Below are positions 26,462 to 34,533 of a DNA stretch of 64,000 nucleotides, piece by piece. The stretch lies in NCBI GenBank assembly GCA_000995965.1, contig LBYD01000002.1:310001-374000 (forward strand), read 5' to 3'. The stretch comes from Candidatus Moranbacteria bacterium GW2011_GWC2_40_12. Its GTDB lineage: Bacteria; Patescibacteria; Paceibacteria; Moranbacterales; UBA11712. Both the position numbers and the translations under genes were made by a program. The notes below the pieces were generated by a model. It had not been told where the DNA came from. It saw nothing but the letters and a program-made list of their open reading frames with translations, and did no database searches. How positions within the stretch are numbered: the first letter of the stretch is position 1; the number at the start of each line of letters is the position of its first letter.

Positions 26462-27016
26462 CTAGAAACCCCGCACCTGAATCCTTTTTGTCTTCGTTGT
26501 ATCAGCTTTCGGGAGCCTCAAAGTCAAAATGCCGTTTTTCATGGCGGCTTCGGCTTTGTCAGCCAAAACTTCAACCGGCAAAATCACCGAACGGGAAAAA
26601 GTTCCCCAATAACATTCCTGGTAATAATAGTTTTCACCCTCAACCTTTTCATCATTCTTTCTTTCACCGCGAATCGTCACCATATCGTTATTGATCGAAA
26701 CATCCAGATCTTCCGGCTTCACTCCGGCAATTGTCGACTTAATAACAATATCATTATCCGTTTGGTAGACGTCAATAGTGAGCTGTCCCTCCGAATCGCC
26801 AGCCCAGCTCTCATCCTGTTCGGCTGGAGCTTCCGCTTCCTGCGCGGTCGGTTCGATTGAATAATCCTCCTGCGGAGCGGTCTCTGGCTGGATATTGGTT
26901 CCTCCATATGAAACCGGGGCGGTAGTCCCGCCGTAGCCGTATGAAGACTGGCCGTGCTCGCCGGGAATTTTTCTAGCGCCGGTTAGTCTTTCAAAAAATG
27001 ATCGTTTTTCTTTCAT
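26462..27016 (-). CDS. Hsp20 / alpha-crystallin small heat-shock protein
   Basis: 184 residues. A disordered N-terminus (Gly/Tyr/Ser then Glu/Gln-rich, about 1-75) precedes an alpha-crystallin domain (about 76-170) with QTDNDIVIKSTIAGV, INNDMVTIRGER and the hallmark NGILTLRLPK. The ATP-independent holdase role is inferred from the family. The start lies next to an A/T repeat with TTCGTAATTCG words. No CIRCE element seen. Confidence 0.92.
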   Translation of the reverse strand: MKEKRSFFERLTGARKIPGEHGQSSYGYGGTTAPVSYGGTNIQPETAPQEDYSIEPTAQEAEAPAEQDESWAGDSEGQLTIDVYQTDNDIVIKSTIAGVKPEDLDVSINNDMVTIRGERKNDEKVEGENYYYQECYWGTFSRSVILPVEVLADKAEAAMKNGILTLRLPKADTTKTKRIQVRGF

Positions 27017-27096
27017 ATGATTTCTCTACGAATTACGAATCATATACGAATATGCGAATAATTTTAGGTGATTTTAGTATATAACCATCCGGCGAT

Positions 27097-27705
27097 TTAA
27101 TCAAGCTTGCGTATGTTGAAAATAATAATGGATATATTTATCAAAAAAGTTATTCCCAAAACGATTCCAACAAGCCAACTCGTGAACTCTCCTTTCTGGA
27201 TGACGAGAAAATTGAAGAGAAGATGGATGAATGCCGGAGGGACAACCGTTCGCATTGCCAGAAATCTCACATTTCTTTCCCGGCTGGCGATGAGCGCTGA
27301 AATAAGGAAAAAAGTGAGAATATGAAGCAAGCCAATAGCTGAAAGGGAGAAAAGAGTGTCGCTGTCAAGGCTGCCAATATCCCAAATCTTTTTCCTGTTA
27401 GTGAGAAGAATGAGAAATATTTCCGCTGCGCCAAAGAACGATCCGGCGACGAGAGACGCCGCGAAGAATTTGAATCGGTTGAGATTGAAATATCCCCGCA
27501 AAATGAAAACAGCGGAAAAATATTTGAAACTTTCTTCAATAATGGCCGAAGCGACGAGAAAAAAAGTGAGATTATTATACACTTCAAAAATTATTTCTTT
27601 TCGGTAAAAAATGTTTACGACGACGGCCAGAAATTGTTCAGCGGCGACGGATGCCAGAGCCATCAAGACTCCAGCAAGCGGGGCGCCAAGAAGAATGCTC
27701 GTCAT
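27097..27705 (-). CDS. PrsW-like intramembrane metalloprotease
   Basis: 202 residues with about six or seven membrane segments. It shows the family pattern EESFK (Glu-Glu-x-x-Lys) near residues 57-61, a small-residue/Glu FFGAAE, a His in HILTF and IHLLFN, consistent with the metal ligands of PrsW/CAAX-type proteases. Overlaps tsaD by 4 bp (ATGA-type), so they share a transcript. Substrate unknown. Confidence 0.7.
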   Translation of the reverse strand: MTSILLGAPLAGVLMALASVAAEQFLAVVVNIFYRKEIIFEVYNNLTFFLVASAIIEESFKYFSAVFILRGYFNLNRFKFFAASLVAGSFFGAAEIFLILLTNRKKIWDIGSLDSDTLFSLSAIGLLHILTFFLISALIASRERNVRFLAMRTVVPPAFIHLLFNFLVIQKGEFTSWLVGIVLGITFLINISIIIFNIRKLD

Positions 27706-28844
27706 TTGTTTAGCCTTAAGTTTGCGTCAGCTTCGAGATTTCTCCATGTATTATAAAACGGTTTGCGGTTTTTCGAAAATTCCCACTTGAAATATCCGGC
27801 GGCGGCGATCATCACGGCGTTGTCCATTGAGTATTTTGCATCTGGTATCTGATATTTTGTATTTGGCATAACTTCCTTTATTTTTTCACCCAATTGTTTT
27901 CTGAGTTCCTTGTTTGCCGAAACTCCTCCGCCGAGGAGGATCGTTTTCGGCTTGAATTTTTTGGCGGCTCGGATTGTTTTTGAAACCAGCACGTCAATCA
28001 CGGCTTGCTGAAACTCGGCGCAGAGTTCGCCGGTGATTTTTTTGCTTTTTAGAATTCGAGGATGGTCACGGACAGTATAAAGAAGGGCTGTTTTTAGCCC
28101 AGAAAAAGAAAAATTGAAATCAGGGGAATTGAGCATCGGTCTCGGCAAAGCTTGGCTTTGAGGAATTCCCGGGCGTTTAGTCGGGAAAGGGAAAATCCGA
28201 GCTTTAGCCGATGTTTGGAATTTATCAGCATAAGCGGAGACTATTGGTCCTCCGGGATATCCCAATCCCAAAATCTTCGCCGCTTTGTCAAAGGCTTCTC
28301 CGGCTGCGTCGTCAAGTGTCTGTCCGACAATCCTGAAATCCATATGTTTTTTCATGAGAATCAGCTCCGTATGCCCGCCGGAAACGATTAGGGCCAAAAT
28401 AGGGAACCTGATAAGGTTCGACCTTGAGGAATTTCCTGACGGATAGTCCGGAAAGGGAAAGGTCGAATCTTGCAAAAAATTCGAGTAAATATGACCAACC
28501 ACGTGGTGAACTCCCACCAGCGGTTTTTTCCAGGCATAAGCCAGGGTTTTCGCCGCGTTTGTTCCGATGAGAAGCGCTGGAATAAGTCCGGGACCCTGTG
28601 TGACGGCGATCAAATCAACATTGTTTTGCCTGATTTTATTTTTCGCAATGATCTTTTTGAGGAGCAAGGGCAGATTTTTGAGGTGATCCCGGGCGGCAAG
28701 ATTGGGGACGACGCCGCCGAACGGGGCGTGCGTTTTTGTTTGGGAAGAGACATAATCATCCATGACAAAAAAATTGCCCTTTTCCGCTTTCACGAGGGCA
28801 ACAGCCGTGTCGTCGCAGGATGTTTCAATAGCAAGAATTTGCAT
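27702..28844 (-). CDS. tsaD: tRNA N6-adenosine threonylcarbamoyltransferase TsaD with inserted repeats
   Basis: Makes t6A37 in ANN-decoding tRNAs with TsaB/E. 380 residues from ATG 28844 (MQILAIETSCDDTA is the true N-terminus; the frame upstream to 28895 is spurious). Motifs: ETSCDD, GVHHVVGH (metal-binding His), SGGHTEL, SGLKTALL, GGGVSANKEL. It exceeds the usual 340 or so because of two segments encoded by palindromic repeats at 28413-28471 and 28144-28209, plus an A/T repeat near 27830-27870 (PNTKYQIPDAKYSMDN). All keep the frame open and lie between conserved blocks. Confidence 0.95.
   Translation of the reverse strand: MQILAIETSCDDTAVALVKAEKGNFFVMDDYVSSQTKTHAPFGGVVPNLAARDHLKNLPLLLKKIIAKNKIRQNNVDLIAVTQGPGLIPALLIGTNAAKTLAYAWKKPLVGVHHVVGHIYSNFLQDSTFPFPDYPSGNSSRSNLIRFPILALIVSGGHTELILMKKHMDFRIVGQTLDDAAGEAFDKAAKILGLGYPGGPIVSAYADKFQTSAKARIFPFPTKRPGIPQSQALPRPMLNSPDFNFSFSGLKTALLYTVRDHPRILKSKKITGELCAEFQQAVIDVLVSKTIRAAKKFKPKTILLGGGVSANKELRKQLGEKIKEVMPNTKYQIPDAKYSMDNAVMIAAAGYFKWEFSKNRKPFYNTWRNLEADANLRLNK
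28144..28209 (-). repeat. Palindromic repeat element A inside tsaD
   Basis: Outer arms GGCAAAGCTTGG / CCGAGCTTTAGCC (imperfect), core TTTCCCTTTCCCGACTAAACG followed by CCCGGGAATTCCTCAA on the minus strand. It encodes ARIFPFPTKRPGIPQSQALP. Elements B and C share the core. Confidence 0.8.
28413..28471 (-). repeat. Palindromic repeat element B inside tsaD
   Basis: Outer arms AAGGTTCGACCTT / AAGGTCGAATCTT, core on the minus strand TTTCCCTTTCCGGACTATCC then GTCAGGAAATTCCTCAA. It is in the same reading frame as A, encoding DSTFPFPDYPSGNSSRSNL. Confidence 0.8.
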
Positions 28845-28910
28845 ATTCTCCAGTATAAAGCATTTTGTGTAAAGTATAAAGGTTTTTTCGCGCATTTTTC
28901 GCTGCTCGGG

Positions 28911-28939
28911 TTGACTCTTGGTCGGTTTTCCATTATTAT
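28911..28939 (+). promoter_or_regulatory. Promoter of tRNA-Glu
   Basis: TTGACT, 17 bp, TATTAT; it starts about 18 bases before the tRNA. Confidence 0.65.
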
Positions 28940-28956
28940 TCAGCCCGTGGCTTTGT

Positions 28957-29028
28957 GCCGCTATCGTCTAGTGGTTAGGACAGCGGGTTTTCAATCCGTT
29001 AACCGGGGTTCGATTCCCCGTAGCGGTA
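28957..29028 (+). tRNA. tRNA-Glu (anticodon TTC)
   Basis: Acceptor GCCGCTA/TAGCGGT with a terminal G-U, anticodon loop TTTTCAA, T-arm CGGGG-TTCGATT-CCCCG. CCA is not encoded. The serine recombinase frame runs antisense through its 3' half, marking the left edge of the integrated element. Confidence 0.93.
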
Positions 29029-30526
29029 CTAACAGCGATTTATTCGCGCCAAAAGTCTTGTTTAGTTCATATATAAGCCCCATTCGGGCGGTTCCAAATC
29101 CTTCGTCTCTTTTATACGAAATCCCCTCGGGAAATACCATTTTTTGGAACCTCGAATGTGATTGCGACAAATCCAGCCATTGCCTGCCAAGATCGCTGAT
29201 AAAATTGTTAGCATAAGATAAAATCCCTTCAACATCAAATTGATCAATCCTTGTTTCGCTCAAGGATATTTTTGTTGCCACGATTTCATTTTCAATTTCT
29301 TCTTTGCGTTCTTGAAATTCTTTCTGGCTGTATGATCCGTCTTCCCGCATTTCAAATATTCTCTTTCTTTTCCCATCCAAAATAGCAATTTGCCTTTCAT
29401 ATTTTTGGGCGTCCATTCTGAAATCTTTGCCCTTTTCCTCCCATAAGTCCAAAATTGTCGCTTTGAAGATTGCCAAAAACTTTTCTTTCGGTGTTCTTCG
29501 CTTGAGTTCGGCGACAAAATCTTCTTCCAGTTTCTTTTTGTTTATCGCTTTGCCATACATCGCACAATCTCTATTCCGGCAATGATAATATAAATACTTT
29601 CCGCCGTTCCCAGTGGAACAGCTTCCCGTCAAAGGCATTCCGCAATGACCGCAAAGAACAGTCCGCTTGAGCGGGAAATTGGGATTCAATCGGTTGTGCT
29701 TCACTCTGTTTGATCTTCCCGATAAAATAATTTCGATTTTATGATATTCTTCTTTGGTTATCATAGGCTTATGGATTCCTCGAATTTCCTCTTTTGTCCA
29801 CGGGTTCACTAGAATACCGGCGTAAAATTTCAAATGATTGCAAAATATCTTGCTCACGAATTGAGGACGGGTCTTTTTTCCTCGTATTTTGCTTAATCCC
29901 AGCTTATCAAATAGATTCAGCATCTCCGCTTGCGAATAGAGCCCTTTGGAAAATTCTTTCAGCCCCTTTTGAATAATGGGGAATATTTCTTCGTGCGGTT
30001 TGTCGGGTTCGTTTTTCTTTTCGCCCCTTTTCTTGGTTTGCGGGCTAATATAGCCAATTGGCGGTTGCCACGGATTTATTCCTTGATTCAACCTCGAAAT
30101 CATTCCGTCAACACATCTTTGTTTTCTCACGGCATTGTCAAATTCAGCACTGCCAGCCAGCACCGTTTCAACGAATTTCTCGGCTGGATTATTGCCAATC
30201 GGTTCCGAAACAGAATTGAGCGTAGCCCCATAATCAAGAAGCATTTTTCGCACGTAAAAATGATCTTCCGTATTTCTCGCGAAGCGATCCACCTTGTAGA
30301 CTACAAAAGCGTCAATCTTGCCTTTGTTTTTCCGGCAAAATTCAATAGCTCGCAAAAACTCGGCTCGATCCGCCGTCTTGGCTGAAGCCCCTTCTTCTCG
30401 GAAAACAGCCAAGACTTCAATGCCTCGATCTTTGCAGAAATTCCGGCAAAGCTCCTCTTGATGTTCGAGAGAAGTGCCTTTGACTTGCTCCTCGCTTGAT
30501 ACTCTTGTATAGATTATGCCTTTCAT
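28991..30526 (-). CDS. Large serine recombinase
   Basis: Site-specific integrase/excisionase of 511 residues. Resolvase catalytic domain (about 1-140) with Ser10 in YTRVSSEEQ and DRFARN, Recombinase domain (about 155-260), zinc ribbon CGHCGMPLTG ... CRNRDC (about 300-330) and a coiled coil (about 370-425). The last 12 or so residues are encoded by the antisense of tRNA-Glu, so the original C-terminus has probably been replaced at the junction. Immediately upstream of the start lies a pseudoknot-capable leader. Confidence 0.93.
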   Translation of the reverse strand: MKGIIYTRVSSEEQVKGTSLEHQEELCRNFCKDRGIEVLAVFREEGASAKTADRAEFLRAIEFCRKNKGKIDAFVVYKVDRFARNTEDHFYVRKMLLDYGATLNSVSEPIGNNPAEKFVETVLAGSAEFDNAVRKQRCVDGMISRLNQGINPWQPPIGYISPQTKKRGEKKNEPDKPHEEIFPIIQKGLKEFSKGLYSQAEMLNLFDKLGLSKIRGKKTRPQFVSKIFCNHLKFYAGILVNPWTKEEIRGIHKPMITKEEYHKIEIILSGRSNRVKHNRLNPNFPLKRTVLCGHCGMPLTGSCSTGNGGKYLYYHCRNRDCAMYGKAINKKKLEEDFVAELKRRTPKEKFLAIFKATILDLWEEKGKDFRMDAQKYERQIAILDGKRKRIFEMREDGSYSQKEFQERKEEIENEIVATKISLSETRIDQFDVEGILSYANNFISDLGRQWLDLSQSHSRFQKMVFPEGISYKRDEGFGTARMGLIYELNKTFGANKSLLVPLRGIEPRLTD

Positions 30527-30543
30527 TTTTTTTATAACTAAAA

Positions 30544-30638
30544 GGACGGTTCTGGTGAATCCAACAAACTAAAAGCCTGTTAGCAGAACCGCCCATTTAG
30601 TCGGACGATAATGGCTTTTAGTATTTCATTGGATTCAC
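30544..30638 (-). ncRNA. Pseudoknot-capable leader of the serine recombinase
   Basis: Two interleaved inverted repeats. Stem 1: 30544-30554 with 30584-30594, 11 bp, one pair being G-U only in minus-strand RNA. Stem 2: GTGAATCCAA (30555-30564) with TTGGATTCAC (30629-30638), 10 bp, plus ACTAAAAGCC (30568-30577) with GGCTTTTAGT (30613-30622), 10 bp. One arm of stem 2 is inside stem 1 and the other outside, which is a pseudoknot. It ends about 18 bases before the recombinase ATG. Function inferred as regulatory; no known class recognised. Confidence 0.6.
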
Positions 30639-30659
30639 ACTTATATCATAGGCGAAATT

Positions 30660-31802
30660 TCAATCTTGAGCAAGATTATCAGCTATATTCCGCAAATATT
30701 CCGCAAATTCCTTTTTATTCGAGTTTACTGCTATATTCCCTAAAATCTTTTCGCTTTTTTCATTATTAAGTTTAATACCCTGCACAATTTCAATTTGTCT
30801 ATCCTCGGCAATTTTTCCATAGCCGTATGATCCAAAAGTCGTTCCAACATCATTATGTCCCAAATTTTGACTGATTGCCTTTTTTTGTTCTTCGGTTAAG
30901 GGACTTTGAATAAACTCTTTTACTATCAAATCCCGAAATATATGGGGTTTATAATACGGAACACCGGCTTTGATAAATCTTTTTTCAAGTATTTTTCTCA
31001 CGGAACTGCCGCTTTTCCAAAAAATCGGTTCAATTTCTCCCGTGCTAAAGTAGCAAATATTTTCGGCTCCTTGCTCTTTTTTGGTCGCGGGGAAAATCGG
31101 ATCATCCGGTTTGAATTTTTTTTCTTTGACTAAATAATCATACCAACTCGTGAAATAATCCAAGGGCTTTGCAAACGAAAGAGGAACAAGAGCAGTTGTT
31201 ATTCTTTTGCGAAGCTTGGTTTTTATCTCAAAATTTGGATCTTGATCAATGACCAGCTTATTTCTATCAAAACTTTTTATCGGCAAGCTTATCAGTGCGG
31301 AAAGCCTGATTCCAGAAAGATAAAGCAAGGATATTATAGCTCTATCCCTATTATCAACGTCATTCTTCACCTCAATACTCTCAATAACCGTCTTTATTTC
31401 TTCCACCGTTGGAACATTCTTTTTTTTGCTTTGAATAGCCGCTCTGGTTTCGTTTCTTGAAAGCTTCAAGCAATTGATAAATGACGGGTTGATTCTTGAT
31501 CTGTATTTCGGTTGCAAGGCTAACCATTCGAAAAATGATCGTAGCAGCCTCAAAATGTTATAGGCGTAGCTTAGGCTTATTTTTTCTTCCGTGTTTTTCT
31601 TTTTCCTATTTTTCAACCAATCTCGAAATTCAACCGCTTGTTTTTTGTTGAAATTGGAAAAGTCGGCATTTTTCGTGAAATCCTGCCAATTCAAAATAGA
31701 TTTTTCGAAAGCGGCGATTGAATCTTCCGAAAATCTTTCAATGTCTCTCAAATACTCAAAATAATCTCTTTTCGCCATTTCATTTTTTTGCAATGTGTTC
31801 AT
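30660..31802 (-). CDS. Tyrosine recombinase (phage-integrase family)
   Basis: 380 residues. N-terminal SAM-like core-binding domain (about 10-110), catalytic domain with Arg166 (SGIRLSALISL), His287-x-x-Arg290 (KPHIFRDL), His316 (LGHNDVGTT) and nucleophile candidate Tyr326/328 (SYGYG). It could be the element's integrase, a XerH-like resolvase or a captured gene. It is in tandem with a serine recombinase, which is unusual. Confidence 0.9.
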   Translation of the reverse strand: MNTLQKNEMAKRDYFEYLRDIERFSEDSIAAFEKSILNWQDFTKNADFSNFNKKQAVEFRDWLKNRKKKNTEEKISLSYAYNILRLLRSFFEWLALQPKYRSRINPSFINCLKLSRNETRAAIQSKKKNVPTVEEIKTVIESIEVKNDVDNRDRAIISLLYLSGIRLSALISLPIKSFDRNKLVIDQDPNFEIKTKLRKRITTALVPLSFAKPLDYFTSWYDYLVKEKKFKPDDPIFPATKKEQGAENICYFSTGEIEPIFWKSGSSVRKILEKRFIKAGVPYYKPHIFRDLIVKEFIQSPLTEEQKKAISQNLGHNDVGTTFGSYGYGKIAEDRQIEIVQGIKLNNEKSEKILGNIAVNSNKKEFAEYLRNIADNLAQD

Positions 31803-31880
31803 TTAGTTTAATTTAATTAATTGTTATATGTGGACATTTAAGCGTATAGAAATGTAATTATATAATCCCTTTGATAGACA

Positions 31881-32264
31881 CTACACAAAGAGGTTGATTT
31901 TTTTATTGCAGAACTCACATAACCCCGTTTTTATTTGCTGGCTTCTATTCTGTTTTCCGATCTTTTTGCCGGTCATTTGAATTTTCTCACTCCCTGATAT
32001 TGCTTTTACCGCCTTTTTGCACGTGAAGCAAAAATATTCATTTTCCCCAAGCTCAACTTTGTTTTTTGCCCGCTTTTTATCAAGAAACTCTTTCAGATCA
32101 TCACCCATAACCAATAGGGGCTTTGCTGTTGGATCAAGAACTTTCAACCCGACTTTTGTCCACCGGAAACAAGATTTCTTGTTTATGCCCAGAAGATTCG
32201 ATATTTCTTGGACGGAGTAAGAGTGTCTTGTTTTTATAAGTTTTGTATTATATCTGCCGGACAT
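31881..32264 (-). CDS. HTH protein with C-terminal zinc ribbon
   Basis: 127 residues. The N-terminal half (about 15-65) has the excisionase/MerR-like pattern YSVQEISNLLGINKKSCFRW, followed by two CxxC pairs (CFTCKK and CEFCNK, about 79-120) making a zinc ribbon. Next to recombinases, this may be an excisionase or the element's regulator. DNA binding is inferred from the HTH. Confidence 0.65.
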   Translation of the reverse strand: MSGRYNTKLIKTRHSYSVQEISNLLGINKKSCFRWTKVGLKVLDPTAKPLLVMGDDLKEFLDKKRAKNKVELGENEYFCFTCKKAVKAISGSEKIQMTGKKIGKQNRSQQIKTGLCEFCNKKINLFV

Positions 32265-32292
32265 TGTGATTTTGCATATAATTTTAATCTCC

Positions 32293-32442
32293 TTAATCGT
32301 CTATCTTGATCCCTTTTTCCTCTTGCCATTTTTCAAAGATTATCTCGGCAAGCGAACGAAACTCGTCTCTGATTTGGGCGATTTCTTCATCGGAGTAATT
32401 TGGATCATTTAGCAATTCTTTGACTTGCTGAATCGTGAGCAT
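32293..32442 (-). CDS. Small acidic protein (49 aa)
   Basis: ATG at 32442-32440 and TAA at 32295-32293. It begins MLTIQQVKELLNDPN and is mostly charged helix, with no membrane segment. It starts four bases after the stop of the next gene upstream (32447), so it is probably co-transcribed. Not recognised. Confidence 0.55.
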   Translation of the reverse strand: MLTIQQVKELLNDPNYSDEEIAQIRDEFRSLAEIIFEKWQEEKGIKIDD

Positions 32443-32446
32443 CGGG

Positions 32447-32698
32447 TTAGTTATAAATTCGCCGTTTTATGTCTTTTTGGATTGCTTGAAACTTATTCGG
32501 CTCGATCAAGAGGCGACTGTTATAAAAATCATTAAGTAATTTATCCGTGTTGCCGGTTTTCTTGATCGCGAAAATGCACCGCGAAGAATCGGCTTTATCA
32601 ACTTCTTGCAAGATATGATCGAAATATACAAGAACGCTACATATCAGCAGATCGGATGTTTGATAATAATTTTCCTGTCGTTCTTTTTTAATCGTCAT
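32447..32698 (-). CDS. DUF5659-like protein
   Basis: 83 residues from ATG 32698, the preferred start; an upstream ATG at 32728 adds ten residues. The sequence YYQTSDLLICSVLVYFDHIL ... SSRCIFAIKKT ... IEPNKFQAIQKDIKRRIYN resembles the DUF5659 family of CPR and mobile elements (matched from memory). Function unknown. Confidence 0.6.
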   Translation of the reverse strand: MTIKKERQENYYQTSDLLICSVLVYFDHILQEVDKADSSRCIFAIKKTGNTDKLLNDFYNSRLLIEPNKFQAIQKDIKRRIYN

Positions 32699-32793
32699 AA
32701 TTTTAATTTCTGGGAATGCTTCTTGCACAAAAAAACCATACCTACAGTATGGATCATTTATAATTTTAATCTTGAACTTTAGACTAGATTGGA

Positions 32794-34104
32794 CTACTTC
32801 GGACTATTTTTACTATGGGCTAATTCCAACTCTTTTAAGAGAATCGTTTCTTTTATGCCCCTATAATCAAGTTCACTTTTCGAAACATTTTGATTGAACA
32901 TTAAAGCAGTTTTTCCTCTTTTGGGGAAAAATAATTTTAAAATTTCTCCCTTAAAGCCAAGAGCATTGAAAATTGCGATGAATCTCTTTTTTCCGATTTC
33001 TTCCTTGATTCTTTGTGGTAGTTCACTTCTTTTTATTTCTCTGTTTGGATTTTCAAGCAAATAAAGAAAAAATTCTAAGTTGCTTCCGATTGCATACGGC
33101 TTACTAATCAAATAAGTTTCGTTTACCCAAATTTCTCTGTCCTTGACTGATAGATTGTAGTAGTCGCGCTCTCGGGAAATATCAGCTTTAAGTTGCATTT
33201 TTTCCAGTGTTTTTTCCAATTCCTTCTTCTTAAACTCTCTAAGCTTGTTGAGCTTCACATCAGAAAAACTGAATTTTGTTCCTCCTGAATAATTTCCCCT
33301 TCCCCATTCTTCAAAACAACCTGCCTCTTTTAGCTTATTGAAATAAGCTTCCAGCATCCGCGAATCATCCATTCTGTCCTCGAAGTTAAAATAGTAATAA
33401 TCAATGGTTATGCCGGTCGCGTTATTTGTCTGGGACTGAAATTCGAATTTTTCAATGATTATGTCCAAGGCGTGATTGTATTTATCTTGTGAAGAGGCGA
33501 GGATTCTGTTGTGCTTTAGGCTTTGTCGATGCTGTCTTTCACTCTTCTTACTTTGAGTCTCAATCTGTCCTCGCAATAAGGCAAGTTCTATATTTTTTTC
33601 AATCGGCAGTATTGGTTTTCTAGTTAAAACATCATCATAACCCAAATCATAAACTGTTTTTTGTTCTGGTATTTTAAACGAGGACTCTTTTTCTCTCTCT
33701 GTATGGAGATTTTTTTCATTAATCTTTTTTAAATTTTCATAATCTTTCCATCTATCATCATAAATTTTTTCTAATCCTGAAAAGAATTTAACAAAGCGTT
33801 CTGGATCTAATGAAATTTCCACAATTCGCTCTCTAAACGCATCGTCCCTATATTCAAAAGATGTGATTTGTTTGCACTCCTGGAGATATTGCAGCGCCTT
33901 ATATCTTAAATCTCCGAGTGTCTTGTCCGAAAAAGCTTGTTGGGTAAAAACGAGAGCCAAGGACGCATCAAAATTTTTTGCAATTGCATCAATAGAAACT
34001 TTTTCTTTTGGGAGAATATCCAATTCACTGCTTATTGCTCTGGTGGTGTCGTATAGCGCTGCGAAATTGAGCAAATTGAGTTCGCTTGGCGATTTTATTT
34101 CCAT
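32794..34104 (-). CDS. Unknown element protein (436 aa)
   Basis: Start placed at ATG 34104 (MEIKSPSELN); a frame to 34158 adds 18 residues. No recognised domain. The middle holds a highly charged, probably coiled-coil region (about 125-225), and the C-terminal 110 residues have a SNLEFFLYLLENPNREIKRSEL pattern that could be a winged helix. It may be a DNA-binding or replication protein of the element (inference). Convergent spacing to the DUF5659-like gene is short. Confidence 0.6.
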   Translation of the reverse strand: MEIKSPSELNLLNFAALYDTTRAISSELDILPKEKVSIDAIAKNFDASLALVFTQQAFSDKTLGDLRYKALQYLQECKQITSFEYRDDAFRERIVEISLDPERFVKFFSGLEKIYDDRWKDYENLKKINEKNLHTEREKESSFKIPEQKTVYDLGYDDVLTRKPILPIEKNIELALLRGQIETQSKKSERQHRQSLKHNRILASSQDKYNHALDIIIEKFEFQSQTNNATGITIDYYYFNFEDRMDDSRMLEAYFNKLKEAGCFEEWGRGNYSGGTKFSFSDVKLNKLREFKKKELEKTLEKMQLKADISRERDYYNLSVKDREIWVNETYLISKPYAIGSNLEFFLYLLENPNREIKRSELPQRIKEEIGKKRFIAIFNALGFKGEILKLFFPKRGKTALMFNQNVSKSELDYRGIKETILLKELELAHSKNSPK

Positions 34105-34200
34105 AGTAATTCTAATCTTAATTTCCTTTATTTTACGCCGAATAAGACAGAAAATCAAGGGGAATTTGCATATTTAAGCGAAAAGGGGTAATCTAAAATT

Positions 34201-34341
34201 GTTCACCTAAAACAGAATTTTTGTGAGGAGAAACTGCTTATTCTATCCGATTACGGGTAGCAATGGGCAGTCGAGTTCCATAATCGGACTCTCCTCACGG
34301 ATTGTCTGTTATGGGTGAACAGCTCGGCTGTCCTTTTTTGA
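34201..34341 (+). ncRNA. Stand-alone structured RNA with terminator
   Basis: Outer stem in three parts: GTTCACC (34201-34207)/GGTGAAC (34314-34320), AACAGA (34211-34216)/TCTGTT (34305-34310), GTGAGGAGA (34223-34231)/TCTCCTCAC (34290-34298). Inside is a hairpin 34233-34271 with G-U pairs that exist only in plus-strand RNA; its CCGATTA loop side (34247-34253) matches TAATCGG (34281-34287), a pseudoknot. A terminator hairpin ACAGC-TCG-GCTGT plus TTTTTT follows. No ORF of note. Not a known family that I recognise. Confidence 0.72.
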
Positions 34342-34359
34342 TAGATCCGTCTGATAAAA

Positions 34360-34491
34360 ATGAAGATTAATATAATGGATTGGTTAAAAAGCAATAGATT
34401 ATATTTCTCAATGGCAGTCATTTTTTTGGCTGTTTTTTATAATTTTTCTTGTTGTGGAAAAAGCTTTATAAAAGGGATAAATTATCCGTAA
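34360..34491 (+). CDS. Small membrane protein (43 aa)
   Basis: ATG at 34360, stop TAA 34489-34491. One membrane helix (FSMAVIFLAVFYNFSCC) then a short basic tail. Too short to be certain; it sits between the structured RNA and the zinc-ribbon genes, which share its direction. A hairpin TCCGTAAT/ATTACGGA (34485-34508) follows. Confidence 0.4.
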   Translation: MKINIMDWLKSNRLYFSMAVIFLAVFYNFSCCGKSFIKGINYP

Positions 34492-34533
34492 TACGGATTT
34501 ATTACGGACAGACCATGTAATATTAGAAGTGAT

